Source: Diadophis punctatus similis (lineage: Eukaryota; Chordata; Lepidosauria; Squamata; Dipsadidae). From it: a stretch of 64,000 nt of DNA. Below are positions 1 through 9,950 of this stretch, piece after piece. The stretch's first letter is position 1. Each line of letters opens with the position of its first letter. Below the pieces are notes generated by a model. That model was not told the DNA's origin. It worked only from the letters and a program-made list of their open reading frames with translations, and searched no databases. A program made the position numbers and the translations under genes. The stretch lies in NCBI GenBank assembly GCA_023053685.1, contig JALIGW010000010.1:7974596-8038595 (forward strand). Reading direction: 5' to 3'.

Positions 1-10
1 ACCACCAGCT

Positions 11-817
11 GTGGCAGCCCAACTTTTGCCTGCTCCAGCTCTACTACCTATTGCTGCCCCTCAGCAACAGCCAGTCCAGGCACCTCCTGCAGCCCCAATT
101 TTGCAACCAGCTCCAGCTGGTGCACTAGTTGTACAACAACAGCCAGTCCAGGCACCTCAAGCAGCACCTCAACCTGCTCAGGCCCAAGCCTTGCCACAAG
201 CGATTCCACAGGCCGCATCACTGCAGGCCCAAGCAATTCCACCTATTTTGACACAACAATCACAAATCGTCCCATTAGTTGGCAATGCAAAATTAAAGCA
301 ATCGGGACAGAACTATAAAGCCTGGGTCTCTGAGATAACTACTTTGCTTCGTCGTGAGGGCACTTTTGACATAATCCAGAATCCTCCACAAAAGGTACTA
401 AGATGCCAATATTGTGACCGTGTGGGTCATACAAGCAGAAATTGTTTTAAATTGCAACGCACTCAAGTTCCTGTCCAGCCCAGAGGAAAAGACTACAGAC
501 GCCAGTACCAGCCCAGAGGAAAAGACTACAGCAGAGGCAGCAGAGGCAGCAGAGGCAGAGGACAGCGCCGACCCGGTCCGAGGCGTGATTTCCCACCTCC
601 ATACACCATGCTAGCAAACACCAATGATACACAGCCAAAGAAATATGACCGCTCTCTTTTATGGACTCTCGATAGTGGAGCGGCTGTTCACATTACTTAC
701 AGAAAAGAACTTTTCAAAGAGCTACATGAGCCTGAACCAGAATATCGTGAACTGTACGCATTTGGTGGCCACCCCTTCAAAGTTGAAGGAAAAGAGACTG
801 TTTTATTGAAGAGTTAG
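11..817 (+). pseudogene. Copia Gag (P/Q/A-rich N-terminus, zinc knuckle) plus protease start
   Basis: This 268-residue frame begins with about 85 residues rich in Pro, Gln and Ala. A short piece with the feel of a copia Gag head follows (YKAWVSEITTLL, about residue 103). A CCHC zinc knuckle starting CQYCDRVGHTSRNC lies near residues 132-145, then a basic Arg/Gly linker. The aspartic protease signature LDSGAAVHIT is near residue 220. The spacing from Gag head to knuckle is very short for a copia Gag, which suggests an internal deletion. The true start is unknown because the window edge is 10 bases away. The protease continues past the stop at 815-817 in another frame, with recognisable pieces such as DVYYIP and NLLS. 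Confidence 0.8.
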
Positions 818-1075
818 GTACCCTGGTACCTGATGTTTATTATATTCCTACAGCTAATTGTAATTTGCTTAGTCAGAATCATTTATCTGCTGTTTTGCAT
901 TTTTATGTCCTTCATTTAGGTAATGCCAGTTATATTTTTAAGGATGGTCATATTGTTGCTGACACAATTGTGATTGGTCAGGTCTACTATTTGAGGCCCT
1001 CAAATTCAGCCAAGTATAAAAATCTCAATAGATAATATCACAGGCCCAGAGAGAGATACCCCAGAGAGAGATCCT

Positions 1076-1503
1076 GTGAATACTTCAAAGGCTCTTAAAG
1101 CCACAAAGGAACAGGTAAACAAACCTAAGGTTCCTCATGTTAATGTTAATGCTGCAACCCCACTTACAGGTTTTCGTTTACATGACAGGTGTATACATAG
1201 ATGGCACAGAAGATTAGGCCATCCCAGTTTTGAGGTCCTTAAAAAATGCCATTTTTCACACAAGGTTTGAATTTTAAAGGATGTAAGGTACATCTAGATT
1301 GTGCTGTTTGCAAAAAGGCAAAATCGAGGGAAGCAGCCGTTCCAAAACATGCTACACGTAAGTCAACACGCATTTTTGATTTGGTTCATACTGATATTGT
1401 GGGCCCTTATGGTCCAACTATTGGCGGTAAAAAGTATTTCTTAACTATTGTTGATAATCATTCTAGATATGGTTATGTCTTTCTAATGAAAGAAAAAATC
1501 TGA
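1076..1503 (+). pseudogene. Copia GAG-pre-integrase and integrase N-terminal half
   Basis: Two overlapping frames (1076-1270 and 1246-1503) together carry the pre-integrase motif LHDRCIHRWHRRLGHPSF and the zinc-binding cysteines CAVCKKAKS. The start of the catalytic core follows (DLVHTDIVGPYG, supplying the first acidic residue, then YFLTIVDNHSRYGYVF). The frame changes at about 1250-1270 and again before 1556. A pair of indels therefore separates this part from the rest of integrase. The family role is insertion of element cDNA into host DNA; this copy cannot make a continuous enzyme. Confidence 0.8.
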
Positions 1504-1555
1504 AGTCTTTCAGACCTTTAGAGATTTTGCAGTTCAAATTTACAATCAACACGGA

Positions 1556-4339
1556 GTGAGAATCCGGAGAATCCAGAGTGATCATGGTGCCGATTTCACG
1601 TCTCAGCGTTTCCAGGATTGGATGCGACGAAATGGTATCCTACACCAAACATCTGCCCCATTCACGCCGGCTCACAACGGAGTCGCAGAGAGAAGACAGG
1701 GGGTCCTCCAAACCATGATGCGCTGCCTCCTAGAAGATGCCAATCTCAAACACTCATTTTGGGGCGAAGCAGTTCAGTATGCAAATTACATTGTCAATCG
1801 TACATGGAGCAGTGTCATTGACCAAACACCCTTCTACATGTTATATGGCTGCCAGCCAGATCTTAGACACTTACACATTTTTGGTTCATATGCCATGGTC
1901 AACATTCCATTGGCCCAAAGAAGAAAAGGTGGCCCAGTAGCAAAGAGACTGAGATATATGGGTGTTGATAGCAATTCTAAATGGGGAAGATTCATTGACT
2001 CTCACAATGTGATAACAATTTCTAATTCAGCTAATTTTGAAGAAGATACAGATTGGTCCAGGATACATTCTAATGATCCTGGAGTTTATTTCCCTAGAAC
2101 TGAAATTGTTGATACAGTGCAACCAGATGACCAACGTTCTTCACCTGATATCCCATCCTACAACGCCGTGGATGCTGAAGCTAGCGATGCTGATGGAGAT
2201 GTGGACAACAAGAAAGACGACTGGACAATCGTCCCGAGACGTTCCAAGAGAACTACAAAAGGTATTCCACCAAAGAGATACACAATGCAATTGACGAACA
2301 CACTATCGCCATTGATCTGTAATGTTACACTCCCACCAGAGAACTTTTCACAAATTAAATATCTTTCTGAAGATGAACAACAAAAATGGTATGAAGCCAT
2401 GCTTCATACCATTGAGATGGATAGTTTGCAGAAACTCAAAGTATACACATCCGCAACACCTCCAACACACAAAAAAGTCATTGACACAAGATGGGTCTAC
2501 AAAATCAAACAAAAGCCAGATGGTGAATTATTATACAAAGCAAGACTTGTTGCACAGGGTTTCGCAGAAAGCTATCCTGAAGATTACACAAACACTTACT
2601 CACCTACAGTGCGAACTGAAAGTGTGAAAATTGCTCTAACCACTGCTTCTATCCTTGGACTTGAAGTTTTCCAATTTGATGTTGAAACAGCTTATCTACA
2701 TGCTGATCTAGATGAAGAAATCTACGTCAGGTCCGCTCCCGGCTTCCGGGACCGAGAAGGGGACACCTGGTTCCTAAACAAAAGTGTCTATGGTCTGAAA
2801 CAATCAGGTCTGATATGGTACACATGTCTAAAGGACAAACTAAATTTAATGGGCTTTATTAAGTCCGACACTGATGAATGCGTGTTCACAAAAAGGTATG
2901 GAAATATTAATGAAATTGTTCTTGTTTATGTTGATGACATTGTTTACATTGGTCCAAACAAACGCATGAGTGAGAATTTTGTTAAAGGTTTGCAGAAATA
3001 CTTCACATTGAAATCATTAGGATACATCAATGAATATTTAGGAGTTCACATTGAAAAGACACAGAAGGGGTTTAGCCTTTCACAAGAAGCTAAGATAGAT
3101 CAACTTTTGCATCAATGCAACATGACAGATGCAACGCCTACACAAACACCTATGCAAACTGATTTTCACAATTTGAAAGATGCATACAGTCCTGAGTTCA
3201 AGGATCAAACACTTTATCGTTCAGTAATTGGTTCACTACTTTACATTAGTGGATGGACTAGACCAGACATAGCACTTAGTGTTAATTTACTTTCAAGACA
3301 TGTAGACAAAGCAACAGAGTTTCACTGGTCATGTATTAAGAAGTTACTGAGATACTTGATACACACAAAACACTTCAAATTGAAGCTAGAACCAGAACAC
3401 ACAGATTTTGCTGACATGTATAGTTATACAGATGCAGATTGGGCAAGTGATAAGGAGTCAAGAAAAAGCACATCAGGTTACATAGTGTTCCTGAATGGAT
3501 GTCCAGTTTACTGGAAAGTAAGAAAACAAAGTTTTATTTCCTGCTCATCAACTGAAGCAGAGTATGCATGTGTGTCCAATGCGTGTAACTTTTTAACCTG
3601 GTTCGATGCCTTAGTTACAGATATCTGGATGAAGCCCGAAAAACCGATCACTGTGATGGAAGATAATCAATCAGTAGTTTACATTTCCAGGACTCACTTC
3701 ACAGGTTCAAGGTCCAGACACATTGACATACGTTACAAGAATGTTAGAGAGTCAGTAAGACAAGGTCTCATAAAGTTAGAATACGTGCCAACAAAATATC
3801 AGATAGCTGACATTCTGAACAAACCATTACCTATTGCTCAGGTTTGCCTGGTGCACCAATTGCGACCATACTTGGAGAAGGAGGCTCTACTCACAGTCAC
3901 TCATGCCCTTGTCACCTCTCGATTGGACTACTGTAATGCGCTCTACATGGGGCTACCCTTGAAGAGTATCTGGAGACTTCAACTGGTGCAAAATGCGGCT
4001 GCGCATGCTGTGGTGGGTGTCTCAAGATACACCCATGAAACACCCATACTCCGCCAGCTGCATTGGTTGCCCATTGGTCTCCAGGTGCAATTCAAGGTGT
4101 TGATCATCATCTTTAAAGCCCTACATGGCTTAGGACCAGGTTACCTTCGGGACCGCATCCTACCTCATACTTCCCTTCGACCGGTTAGGTCCCACAGAGT
4201 GGGTCTCCTCCAGGTCCCGTCAACCAAACAATGCTGGCTGGCAGGGCCTAGGGGGAGGGCCTTCTCTGTGGGGGGCTCTGTTCTCTGGAACCAACTACCC
4301 CCAGAGATCCGAATTATCCCCACCTTGCTGGCCTTCTGA
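1556..4339 (+). pseudogene. Copia integrase C-half, RT and RNase H, fused in frame to an L2 RT C-terminus
   Basis: This 927-residue open frame starts inside integrase, with the second and third catalytic acids in IQSDHGADF and NGVAERRQ. It runs through a complete copia RT (WVYKIKQKPDG, ARLVAQGF, DVETAYLHADLDEEIY) with YVDD at 2927-2938. RNase H follows (YTDADWASDKESRKSTSGY, SSTEAEY, ADILNKPL). At about 3835 the protein changes to L2 LINE sequence (AQVCLVHQLRPYL onward), so the last 168 residues belong to another element class. The ATG is internal to integrase and is not a real start. The fusion is best read as a 5'-truncated L2 landing in phase by chance, not as a designed gene. The RT and RNase H part has no stop, which suggests a fairly young copy. 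Confidence 0.85.
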
Positions 4340-4573
4340 AAAGCCATTAAGACATGGCTCTTCCTGCAGGCGGGGCTTTGAGAGAATTTCACATCTTAGG
4401 TCTCCCCCATGTATGTATGTTTTTGTATATATATATATTTAATTCATTTTAAATTGTTATTAAATTTTTTACACTGTTTAGTTGTTCTTTAAATGTGTAC
4501 GCCACCCTGAGTCCCCAGGGAGTAGGGCGGCATATAAGAACACTAAAATAAATAAAATAAATAAATAAATTAT
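3835..4573 (+). mobile_element. L2 LINE copy A, 5'-truncated
   Basis: The last part of the L2 RT ORF (RLDYCNALYMGLPLKSI, LRQLHWLPI, ALHGLGPGYLRDRILPHTSLRP) is followed by a 3' UTR. The conserved terminal stem GCCACCCTGAGTCCCC / GGGAGTAGGGCGGC and an (AATA)n tail at about 4550-4572 close it. The same 3' end occurs in copies B, C, D and E here. The 5' junction with Copia shares a few bases (gctcagg versus gcacagg), typical of LINE 5' truncation at microhomology. L2 is my clade call; the broader CR1/L2/Rex group is certain. Confidence 0.85.
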
Positions 4574-4654
4574 GGGTGTGGGCACGCACGCACACACTAT
4601 CGCCCGCGCGCACACCCTTTTGGCACCCGAGCCAAAAAAGGTTCGCCATCACTG
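4574..4654. mobile_element. hAT-type MITE, right half only
   Basis: The segment ends in AAAAAGGTTCGCCATCACTG, the exact reverse complement of the left end of the complete MITE at 12188. Only one terminus is present. The L2 tail abuts it directly, so the L2 probably landed inside this MITE and the other half was later lost. Confidence 0.65.
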
Positions 4655-4876
4655 TCCTAGGTGTTTGTCTGAGCTAATCTGGTCAGCCTCTAGCCTATTG
4701 TTTATCTGAGCTTCCAGGTGAAGTTTGGACTGCTCTGGCATGGTGCAATGAAGGGGCTTGTGTTCTGAAAGGGTGTTGGGAAATTCCTATTGTGGCTTTT
4801 AGATTTAGATTTACTATTAGAGTTTGAAGGGACCTTGTAGGTCATCTAGTCCAATCCCCTGCTCAAGCAGGAGTTC

Positions 4877-6010
4877 CTACACCATTTGAGACAGATGGCA
4901 GTCCAGTCTTTCCTTGAAGGTCGCAAGTGTTAGGGCTCTCACAACCTCTGCTGGCAAGCTGTTCCACTGGTTGATCGCTCTCACCGTCAGAAAGTTTCTC
5001 CTCACTTCCAGGTTGAATCTCTCCTTGGTCAGCTTCCATCCGTTATTCCTTGTTTGGCTCTCTGGTGCTATAGAGAACAGCCTGACCCCCTCCTCTCTGT
5101 GGCATCCCCTCAAGTATTGGAACACTGCTATCATGTCACCCCTGGTCCTTCTCTTCACCAGGCTGGCCAAGCTCAGTTCCTGCAACCTCTCTTTGTATGC
5201 TTTGTTTTCCAGACCCTTTATCATTCTGGTTGCTCTCTTCTGCACTTTCTGTAGAGTTTCAATGTCTTTTTTGTAGTGTGGTGACCAAAACTGGATGCAG
5301 TACTCTAGGTGTGGTCTGACCAAGGCTTCATAGAGTGGTACTAGTACCTCTCTGGTCCTTGATTGTATCCCTCTATTTATGTAGATCAGGACTGCATTGG
5401 CCTTTTTGGCTGCTGCTGCACACTGCTGGCTCATATTTAGTTGGCTGTCTACCAGGACTCCGAGATCCCTCTCGCAGTCGCTGCTATTGAGTGTGGTTTC
5501 GCCCAGTTTGTATGTGTATTTTTGATTCTTCTTACCCAGGTGCAGAATTTTACTTTTCTCCATGTTAAATTTCATTCTATTAGTTTGGGCCCAGTATTCG
5601 AGTCTGTCAAGGTCCCTCTGGATTTTGAGTCTGTCCTCTGGGGTGTTTGCTACTCCTGCCAGCTTGGTGTCATCTGCAAATTTGGTTAGTTCTCCTGCTA
5701 TTCCCTCATCTAGGTCATTTATGAAGATATTAAAGAGTACTGGGCCTAGGACGGAACCTTGTGGTACTCCACTGCTTACTTCTCTCCATGTAGATTTAGA
5801 GCCATTGAGGACTACTTGCTGGGTACGGTTGGTCAGCCAATTGTTAATCCATCTGGTTGTGTAGCTGTCTATCCCACTTTTTTTAAGCTTATGAAGGAGT
5901 AGGTCGTGGTCTACTTTGTCAAATGCTTTGCTAAAGTCCAGGTATATTATGTCTACTGCCTTTCGCTGGTCTACTAATTTGGTCACTGTTAGGATGAGAA
6001 TTACTCTCAT
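4877..6010 (-). pseudogene. CR1 ORF2 reverse transcriptase, C-terminal two thirds
   Basis: The frame has 377 residues. RT blocks are clear: VDIIYLDFSKAFDKVDH (block with a catalytic Asp), GVPQGSVLGPVLFNIFINDL, KFADDTKLAG (FADD active site) and LHLGKKN. The CR1 C-terminal domain follows (ERDLGVLVD, RPHLEYCIQFW, QKRATRMIKGL, QWNSLPAEVV). The stop lies about 70 bases upstream of the element's 3' tail. The first residues (MRVILIL) come from the foreign insert and are not CR1. In the family this enzyme primes cDNA synthesis at nicked target DNA. Confidence 0.9.
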
Positions 6011-6338
6011 CAGAGGCGAAATGGATCTTTTCCTGAAACTCTGACATTATAAAAATAAAACCGCAGTTTAAATACTAATAAACAAAATATTTATTTCAGT
6101 AGAAAAATAATAAAGAATTCTTATTAGGACTACATTGTATCGGCTAAGAAAATAAATCAGTTCTACCTTCGGTAGAGATGGCGATGAGAGAGGAAAAGAG
6201 GAAACCACTGGAATGCAGACATGCGTAGTAGAATATATCATATGTCTGTTTGACCATAGATACAAGAACCAGTAGAAAAACATAGAGATGCACAAACTGA
6301 CAATATTCACATCGTGACAGTCACAGTGTTGAAGAATG
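6011..6338. other. Unidentified 328-bp insertion inside CR1 RT
   Basis: CR1 coding sequence stops at about 6005 and resumes at about 6339 without overlap, judged against the second CR1 copy at 36690-36740. The insert is AT-rich, and the minus strand has several AATAAATA runs near 6065-6100. I see no coding capacity, no terminal inverted repeat and no clear target duplication. I do not recognise its family; a SINE-like or MITE-like element is possible. Confidence 0.55.
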
Positions 6339-6867
6339 AAATGAGGTTGGTTTGGCATGACTTGTTCTTAACAAATCCGTGTTGGCTGTTGGTTATTACT
6401 TGGTTTGTTTCTAGATGATGGGAGATCTGGTTTTTAATTATTTTTTCCAGTATTTTCCCAGGTATTGATGTTAGGCTGATTGGTCTGTAGTTTCCTGGGT
6501 CTGTTTTTTTTACCTTTTTTGTAGATGGGGACCATGTCAGCTCTTTTCCAGTCCTCAGGTATTTCCCCTGTGTTCCAGGATTTGTGGAAGATGTGGTGCA
6601 GTGGTTCCGAAATGACTTCTGCTAGTTCTTTTAGGACTCTGGGGTGTAATCCGTCTGGTTCTGGTGCTTTGTATTCGTTAAGTTCAGCCAGGTGATCTCT
6701 TACTGTATTTTTGCTTAGGTTGAGTCTTGCTTCAAATCTGTTTTTTATATTTGTGTTGCTGGGTAGTTGAGCTGTGGTTTCCTTTTGTGTGAAGACTGAT
6801 GCAAAGAACGTGTTCAGTAGCTCTGCTTTGTCTGTGTTGTCTGTTACTTCTTTGCTGTCTTCTCTCT
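6339..6867 (-). pseudogene. CR1 ORF2 RT, N-terminal part
   Basis: Translated on the minus strand across small frame changes, the segment gives recognisable CR1 blocks: LNEYKAPEPDGLHPRVLKEL, EDWKRADMVPI, PGNYRPISLTSIPGK and NSQHGFV. These match the second CR1 copy at 35510-35730. It joins the endonuclease side at 6868 and the RT core across the insert. There is no single open frame, so it is a relic. Confidence 0.75.
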
Positions 6868-7626
6868 TTAGGGGACCAACTGTTTCCTTGATTTTTTTCT
6901 TGTTAATGTGTTGGAAGAAGCTTTTTTGTTGTCTTTGACTTCTGTTGCGAGTCTTTGTTCATTCTGGACCTCTGCCGTCCTGATTTTTTCTTTACAGATT
7001 CTGGCTGTCTGTTGGTACTCTGCCTTGGTTATGTGCCCATCTTTCCATTTTTTGTATTTATCTTTTTTTCCATTCAGTTTATCGGTGAGGTCTTTGTGTA
7101 GCCATGCTGGTTTCCTTTTAGATTTCTTGTTTTTCTTCCTCATCGGTATTGTGGTGTTCTGGACTTTTATGATCGTGTTTTTCAGGATCTCCCAGGCTTC
7201 TTGAGTTGTTTTACCCTTTAGTGCTTCCATCCAAGGGATCTTCCCCAAGTTTTCTCTGAGTTTATTGAAGTCGGCTTTTTTAAAGTCTGGGCTATAGGTG
7301 TTGTTATGTTCTGTTATTTGTGTTTGCGTTATGATGAATTTTAGTATTACATGGTCACTCTCGCCCAGTGTTCCCACAGCTTCGACTCCTTCTATTGTTT
7401 CTTCTCTGTTAGTAAGTATTAAATCCAGTATGGCTGCCCCTCTAGTTCCTTCCTCCACTTTTTGGACTATGAAGTTGTCAGCTAGGCTGGTTAGGAATCT
7501 GTTAGATTTCTCACTTGGTGCTGAGTTGGTTTTCCAGTTGATATCCAGGTAGTTGAAGTCTCCTATTATTACAATGTTGTTTTTCTTGCATATGTTCTTT
7601 AGCTGGTTGGTAAAAAGGGTGTCCAT
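6868..7626 (-). pseudogene. CR1 ORF2 endonuclease C-half and linker
   Basis: The 252-residue frame holds the second half of an APE-type endonuclease: IIGDFNYLDINW (acid and Asn of the active site) and GESDHVILKF (catalytic Asp-His). A basic Lys-rich linker (KKNKKSKRKPAWL, DKYKKWKDG) leads into RT. The first half lies in another frame at 7511-8287, so a frameshift of the old ORF2 falls near 7600-7700. Endonuclease nicking of target DNA is the family function. Confidence 0.85.
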
Positions 7627-8287
7627 TGTTTCTGTTTGGTTTGGTGGTCTGTAGTAAACTATTGTTGTGTCGTTCTTTTTTTCTTTTATGTTGACCCATA
7701 TGCATTCTAATGGGTTTTCTTCCTTGGTTACTTGTAGCTCTGTAGCTACATAGTGGTCCTTTATGTACAGTGCAACACCACCTCCTTTTTTGTGTGATCT
7801 GTTTTTTTAAGAGTTTGTATCCCTTTATCTGTGTGTTCCAATCGTGTGATTCGTCCCACCAAGTTTCTGTTATTCCAACTATGTTGTGTGTACCTTTGTG
7901 CATTAACATTTCAAGTTCACCCTGTTTATTCCCTAGGCTTTGTGCATTTGTGTAGAGGCATTTGAGTTCTTTGTGCCTGGTTGTGGGTGTTCTTTCTTTG
8001 TCTCTTGTTTGGCATTTGAGTTTGTTTTTTTCCCCATCCCTTTTTGGTTCGTTGTTTGTTTTGTTTGCTTGGGGTCCATGCTTGGAGTTGGGTCCCTGGG
8101 ATTCTGTAGATTGGTCACCCTCCCCTCGTGATTTTAGTTTAAAGCCCTCCTGACAAGTTGGGCTAGTCTTTTTCCGAAGACATTCTTCCCAGTCTTTGTG
8201 AGGTGTAACCCGTCCCTTGCCAATAGTCCATCTTGGAGGTAGTACAGTCTGTGGTCCAGGAATCCAAAGTTTTTTTGGTGACACCAA
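7511..8287 (-). pseudogene. CR1 ORF2 endonuclease N-half, with ORF1 tail and intergenic sequence upstream
   Basis: The useful part of this 258-residue frame is ELKCLYTNAQSLGNKQGELEMLM followed by IVGITETWWDESHDWN, near residues 107-150. These supply the first Asn and the catalytic Glu of an APE endonuclease. The first 100 residues cross the end of ORF1 and the short gap to ORF2 out of frame. After about residue 175 the frame again differs from true ORF2. The overlap with the previous entry marks the frame break. Confidence 0.75.
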
Positions 8288-8640
8288 CCCTTTAGCCAGT
8301 GGTTTACTTGTAGGATTCTTTGTTCCCTTGCTGGGTGTTGTCCTCTTGTTGGTAGTATGGATGAGAAGACTACTTGTGCACCTAGATTTTTGACGTTCTT
8401 GCCTCGTTGCTCATAGTCGTTCTGTATTGTTTTCAAGTTCTTTTTTGTGTCATTTGTTCCCACATGGAGTAGTAGTAGGGAGTAATAGTCTGTGGGGTTT
8501 ATTATTTTGGTTACTTTTTCTGCTACATCTGTGATTTTGGCTCCTGGGAGGCAACATACCTCTCTGTATTGGTCTCTATATTGGTCTACAGATGGCGGGT
8601 TCGGTTCCTCTGAGGATTGAATCTCCTATTACCAGTACTC
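8134..8640 (-). pseudogene. CR1 ORF1 esterase (SGNH hydrolase-like) domain
   Basis: On the minus strand the GDS block (VIGDSILRG, at about 8613-8640) comes first. A GTND block follows at the head of the 109-residue frame 8134-8463. Near its end is DGLHLTKTGKNVF, the Asp-x-x-His block. These are the SGNH hydrolase signatures known from ORF1 proteins of CR1 and L2 elements such as ZfL2. The GDS block lies in a different frame from GTND, so an indel at about 8500-8600 breaks the domain. The role of the esterase in retrotransposition is not settled. ORF1 sits just upstream of ORF2, as usual. Confidence 0.8.
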
Positions 8641-8854
8641 GCCTTTTCTTTTTGCCTGGGGTTGTTTGGGGAGTTTCTTTCTTTGTCGTAGTGGTGTTTG
8701 GTGGTGCTGCTTTGTTGGGGGTTCTTTCTGGTGTTTCTTTTTTGTGTGTTTGCGCGTTATCTTCTATTGGAAGTCCATGGTATTGGTTGCTTAGAGCCAG
8801 TGGGGTTGAGTCTTGGTGGGTTGGTTTTGACAGTGGTTTTGTGTTTGGTTTGTG

Positions 8855-9115
8855 TTATTTTCTGTGGGTGACATATGTCCATCTGCTTTCTTCCTCCGAG
8901 GGGTTAGCAGTAGTGGAAGTTGCATGGTTCTTTTTGTGTTCTTTTTGTGCGTGTTCTTTTTGTGGGGTTTGGGGTTTCTCGTTTTGTTGGTTGAGTTTCA
9001 GGGTGTTTAGATTTTTCTCCAGGTCTTCAATTTTTTCTTCTAGTAATTTGATTAGTTTGCATTTGGTGCATGGTTTTCTGTGGGCATAAGCATGTACATG
9101 GAGCATGTTCTGCAT
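8855..9115 (-). pseudogene. CR1 ORF1 N-terminal part: Cys pair and coiled coil
   Basis: The 86-residue frame has CTKC at residues 17-20. A heptad-like acidic helix follows (KLIKLLEEKIEDLEKNLNTL), then a Gln/Lys-rich linker (PQTPQKEHAQKEHKK). A Cys-rich or PHD-like finger plus coiled coil in front of an esterase matches the described ORF1 layout of CR1 elements. Codons upstream of the Met (from about 9150) may add more cysteines. Confidence is moderate because so few Cys residues remain. Confidence 0.6.
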
Positions 9116-9119
9116 GTCA

Positions 9120-9950
9120 CAATGGAGTCTGTTCCTTGATCCATGTGTGTGGCTTTTTGATTGGGAGTGAGAGTGGGAGTGTAGAGTGTGGGAGTGTGGA
9201 GTTACTAGTAAGTTTCCCTTTGCCTGTTTGCGTGTAGAGTGTGGGGGTGTGGTGTTACTAGAAGGTTTCCTATTGTCTGTTAGACTATCAGCTCTTATTC
9301 TACTTATTATTTACTTCTTATTCTGCTTATTCTACTTGCTTCTTGCTAACTTATTCTACCTGCTATTTACTATCTTATTCTTGCTAACTTATTCTAACTT
9401 ATTCTACCTGCTATTTTGCTAACTTATTTGTTGCTAACTTATTCTACCTGCTATTTACTATCTTATTCTACTGCAGTAGGTGGTCTCAATCTTTCTTACT
9501 TGTTCTAGTTACTATTTACTAACTTATGTACTTATTCTGTCTGCTTCTTACTAAATTATTCTACTTCCTATTTGTTAACTTATTTTGCTTCTTACTATCT
9601 TGTTCTACTTATTATTTACTGTTTATTTTGCTACTTCTTACTATCTTATTCTACTTACTGTTTACCCCTTTTTTACTACAATCAGGTCTATCAATTAACT
9701 TATTATCCCAGTCTATCAATTAACTTATTTTGCTTCTTACTGTCTTATTCTGTTCACTACTTATATTTCTGCTCCTTGCTTAATTAATTAATCACTAGGC
9801 AGTCTCTCATTCAAGTAAGTTTTTTTTCCTTGAGTCACGTGGTCTCTTTTTTCCCCTTGAGTCACGTGGTCTGTGTTTCTTTAATGGCAGCCGCCGGTTG
9901 ATCTCCTGGTATGGGTTTCCTCCTCAGTTTCTGTTTGGGAGCAGGGAGAC
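9120..9950 (-). promoter_or_regulatory. Probable CR1 5' UTR with degenerate tandem repeats and paired GAGTCACGTG sites
   Basis: Three repeat layers lie upstream of ORF1. At 9177-9290 a unit of about 57 bp containing GTGTAGAGTGTGGG is present twice. At 9295-9780 about 480 bp of loosely periodic CTTATTCTAC / ACTATCTTATTC words occur. At 9831-9873 there are two direct copies of CCTTGAGTCACGTGGTCT, 26 bp apart. The GAGTCACGTG core overlaps an AP-1-like TGAGTCA and an E-box CACGTG. A GC-rich AATGGCAGCCGCCGG follows at 9882. I place the CR1 start at about 9900-9950 by position only. Confidence 0.5.

Larger units (their letters stand above)
1..3834 (+). mobile_element. Copia (Ty1-type) retrotransposon, internal region, both LTRs absent
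   Basis: The order of domains is Gag, protease, integrase, then reverse transcriptase and RNase H. Integrase before RT is the defining order of Ty1/copia (Pseudoviridae) elements and the reverse of Gypsy. The window opens inside gag, so the 5' LTR is off the edge. The 3' end is lost at about 3835, where L2 LINE sequence begins, so no 3' LTR is present. Frames change at about 818-1075, 1246-1270 and 1503-1556, so the copy is dead. Copia elements are known in vertebrates but are much rarer there than Gypsy. Confidence 0.9.
4800..9950 (-). mobile_element. CR1 LINE copy 1, near full length
   Basis: Read on the minus strand it runs from a 5' UTR (about 9950-9120) through ORF1 (about 9115-8134) and ORF2 endonuclease (about 7955-7270), then RT (6867-4877). 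It ends in the usual CR1 3' end (TGACCTACAAGGTCCCTTC at about 4827-4845 on the complement) with a short AAATCT-type tail at 4803-4817. A 328-bp foreign segment splits the RT. Frames are broken at several points. CR1 copies are mostly short 3' pieces in sauropsid genomes, so a copy retaining ORF1 and its 5' UTR is uncommon. Confidence 0.85.

Noticed and set aside
4500..4660. Bacterial-style terminator or attachment site at the GC stem near 4505-4535
   Set aside because: The stem is the conserved 3' end of L2 and recurs at 36540, 43340, 49915 and 56900.
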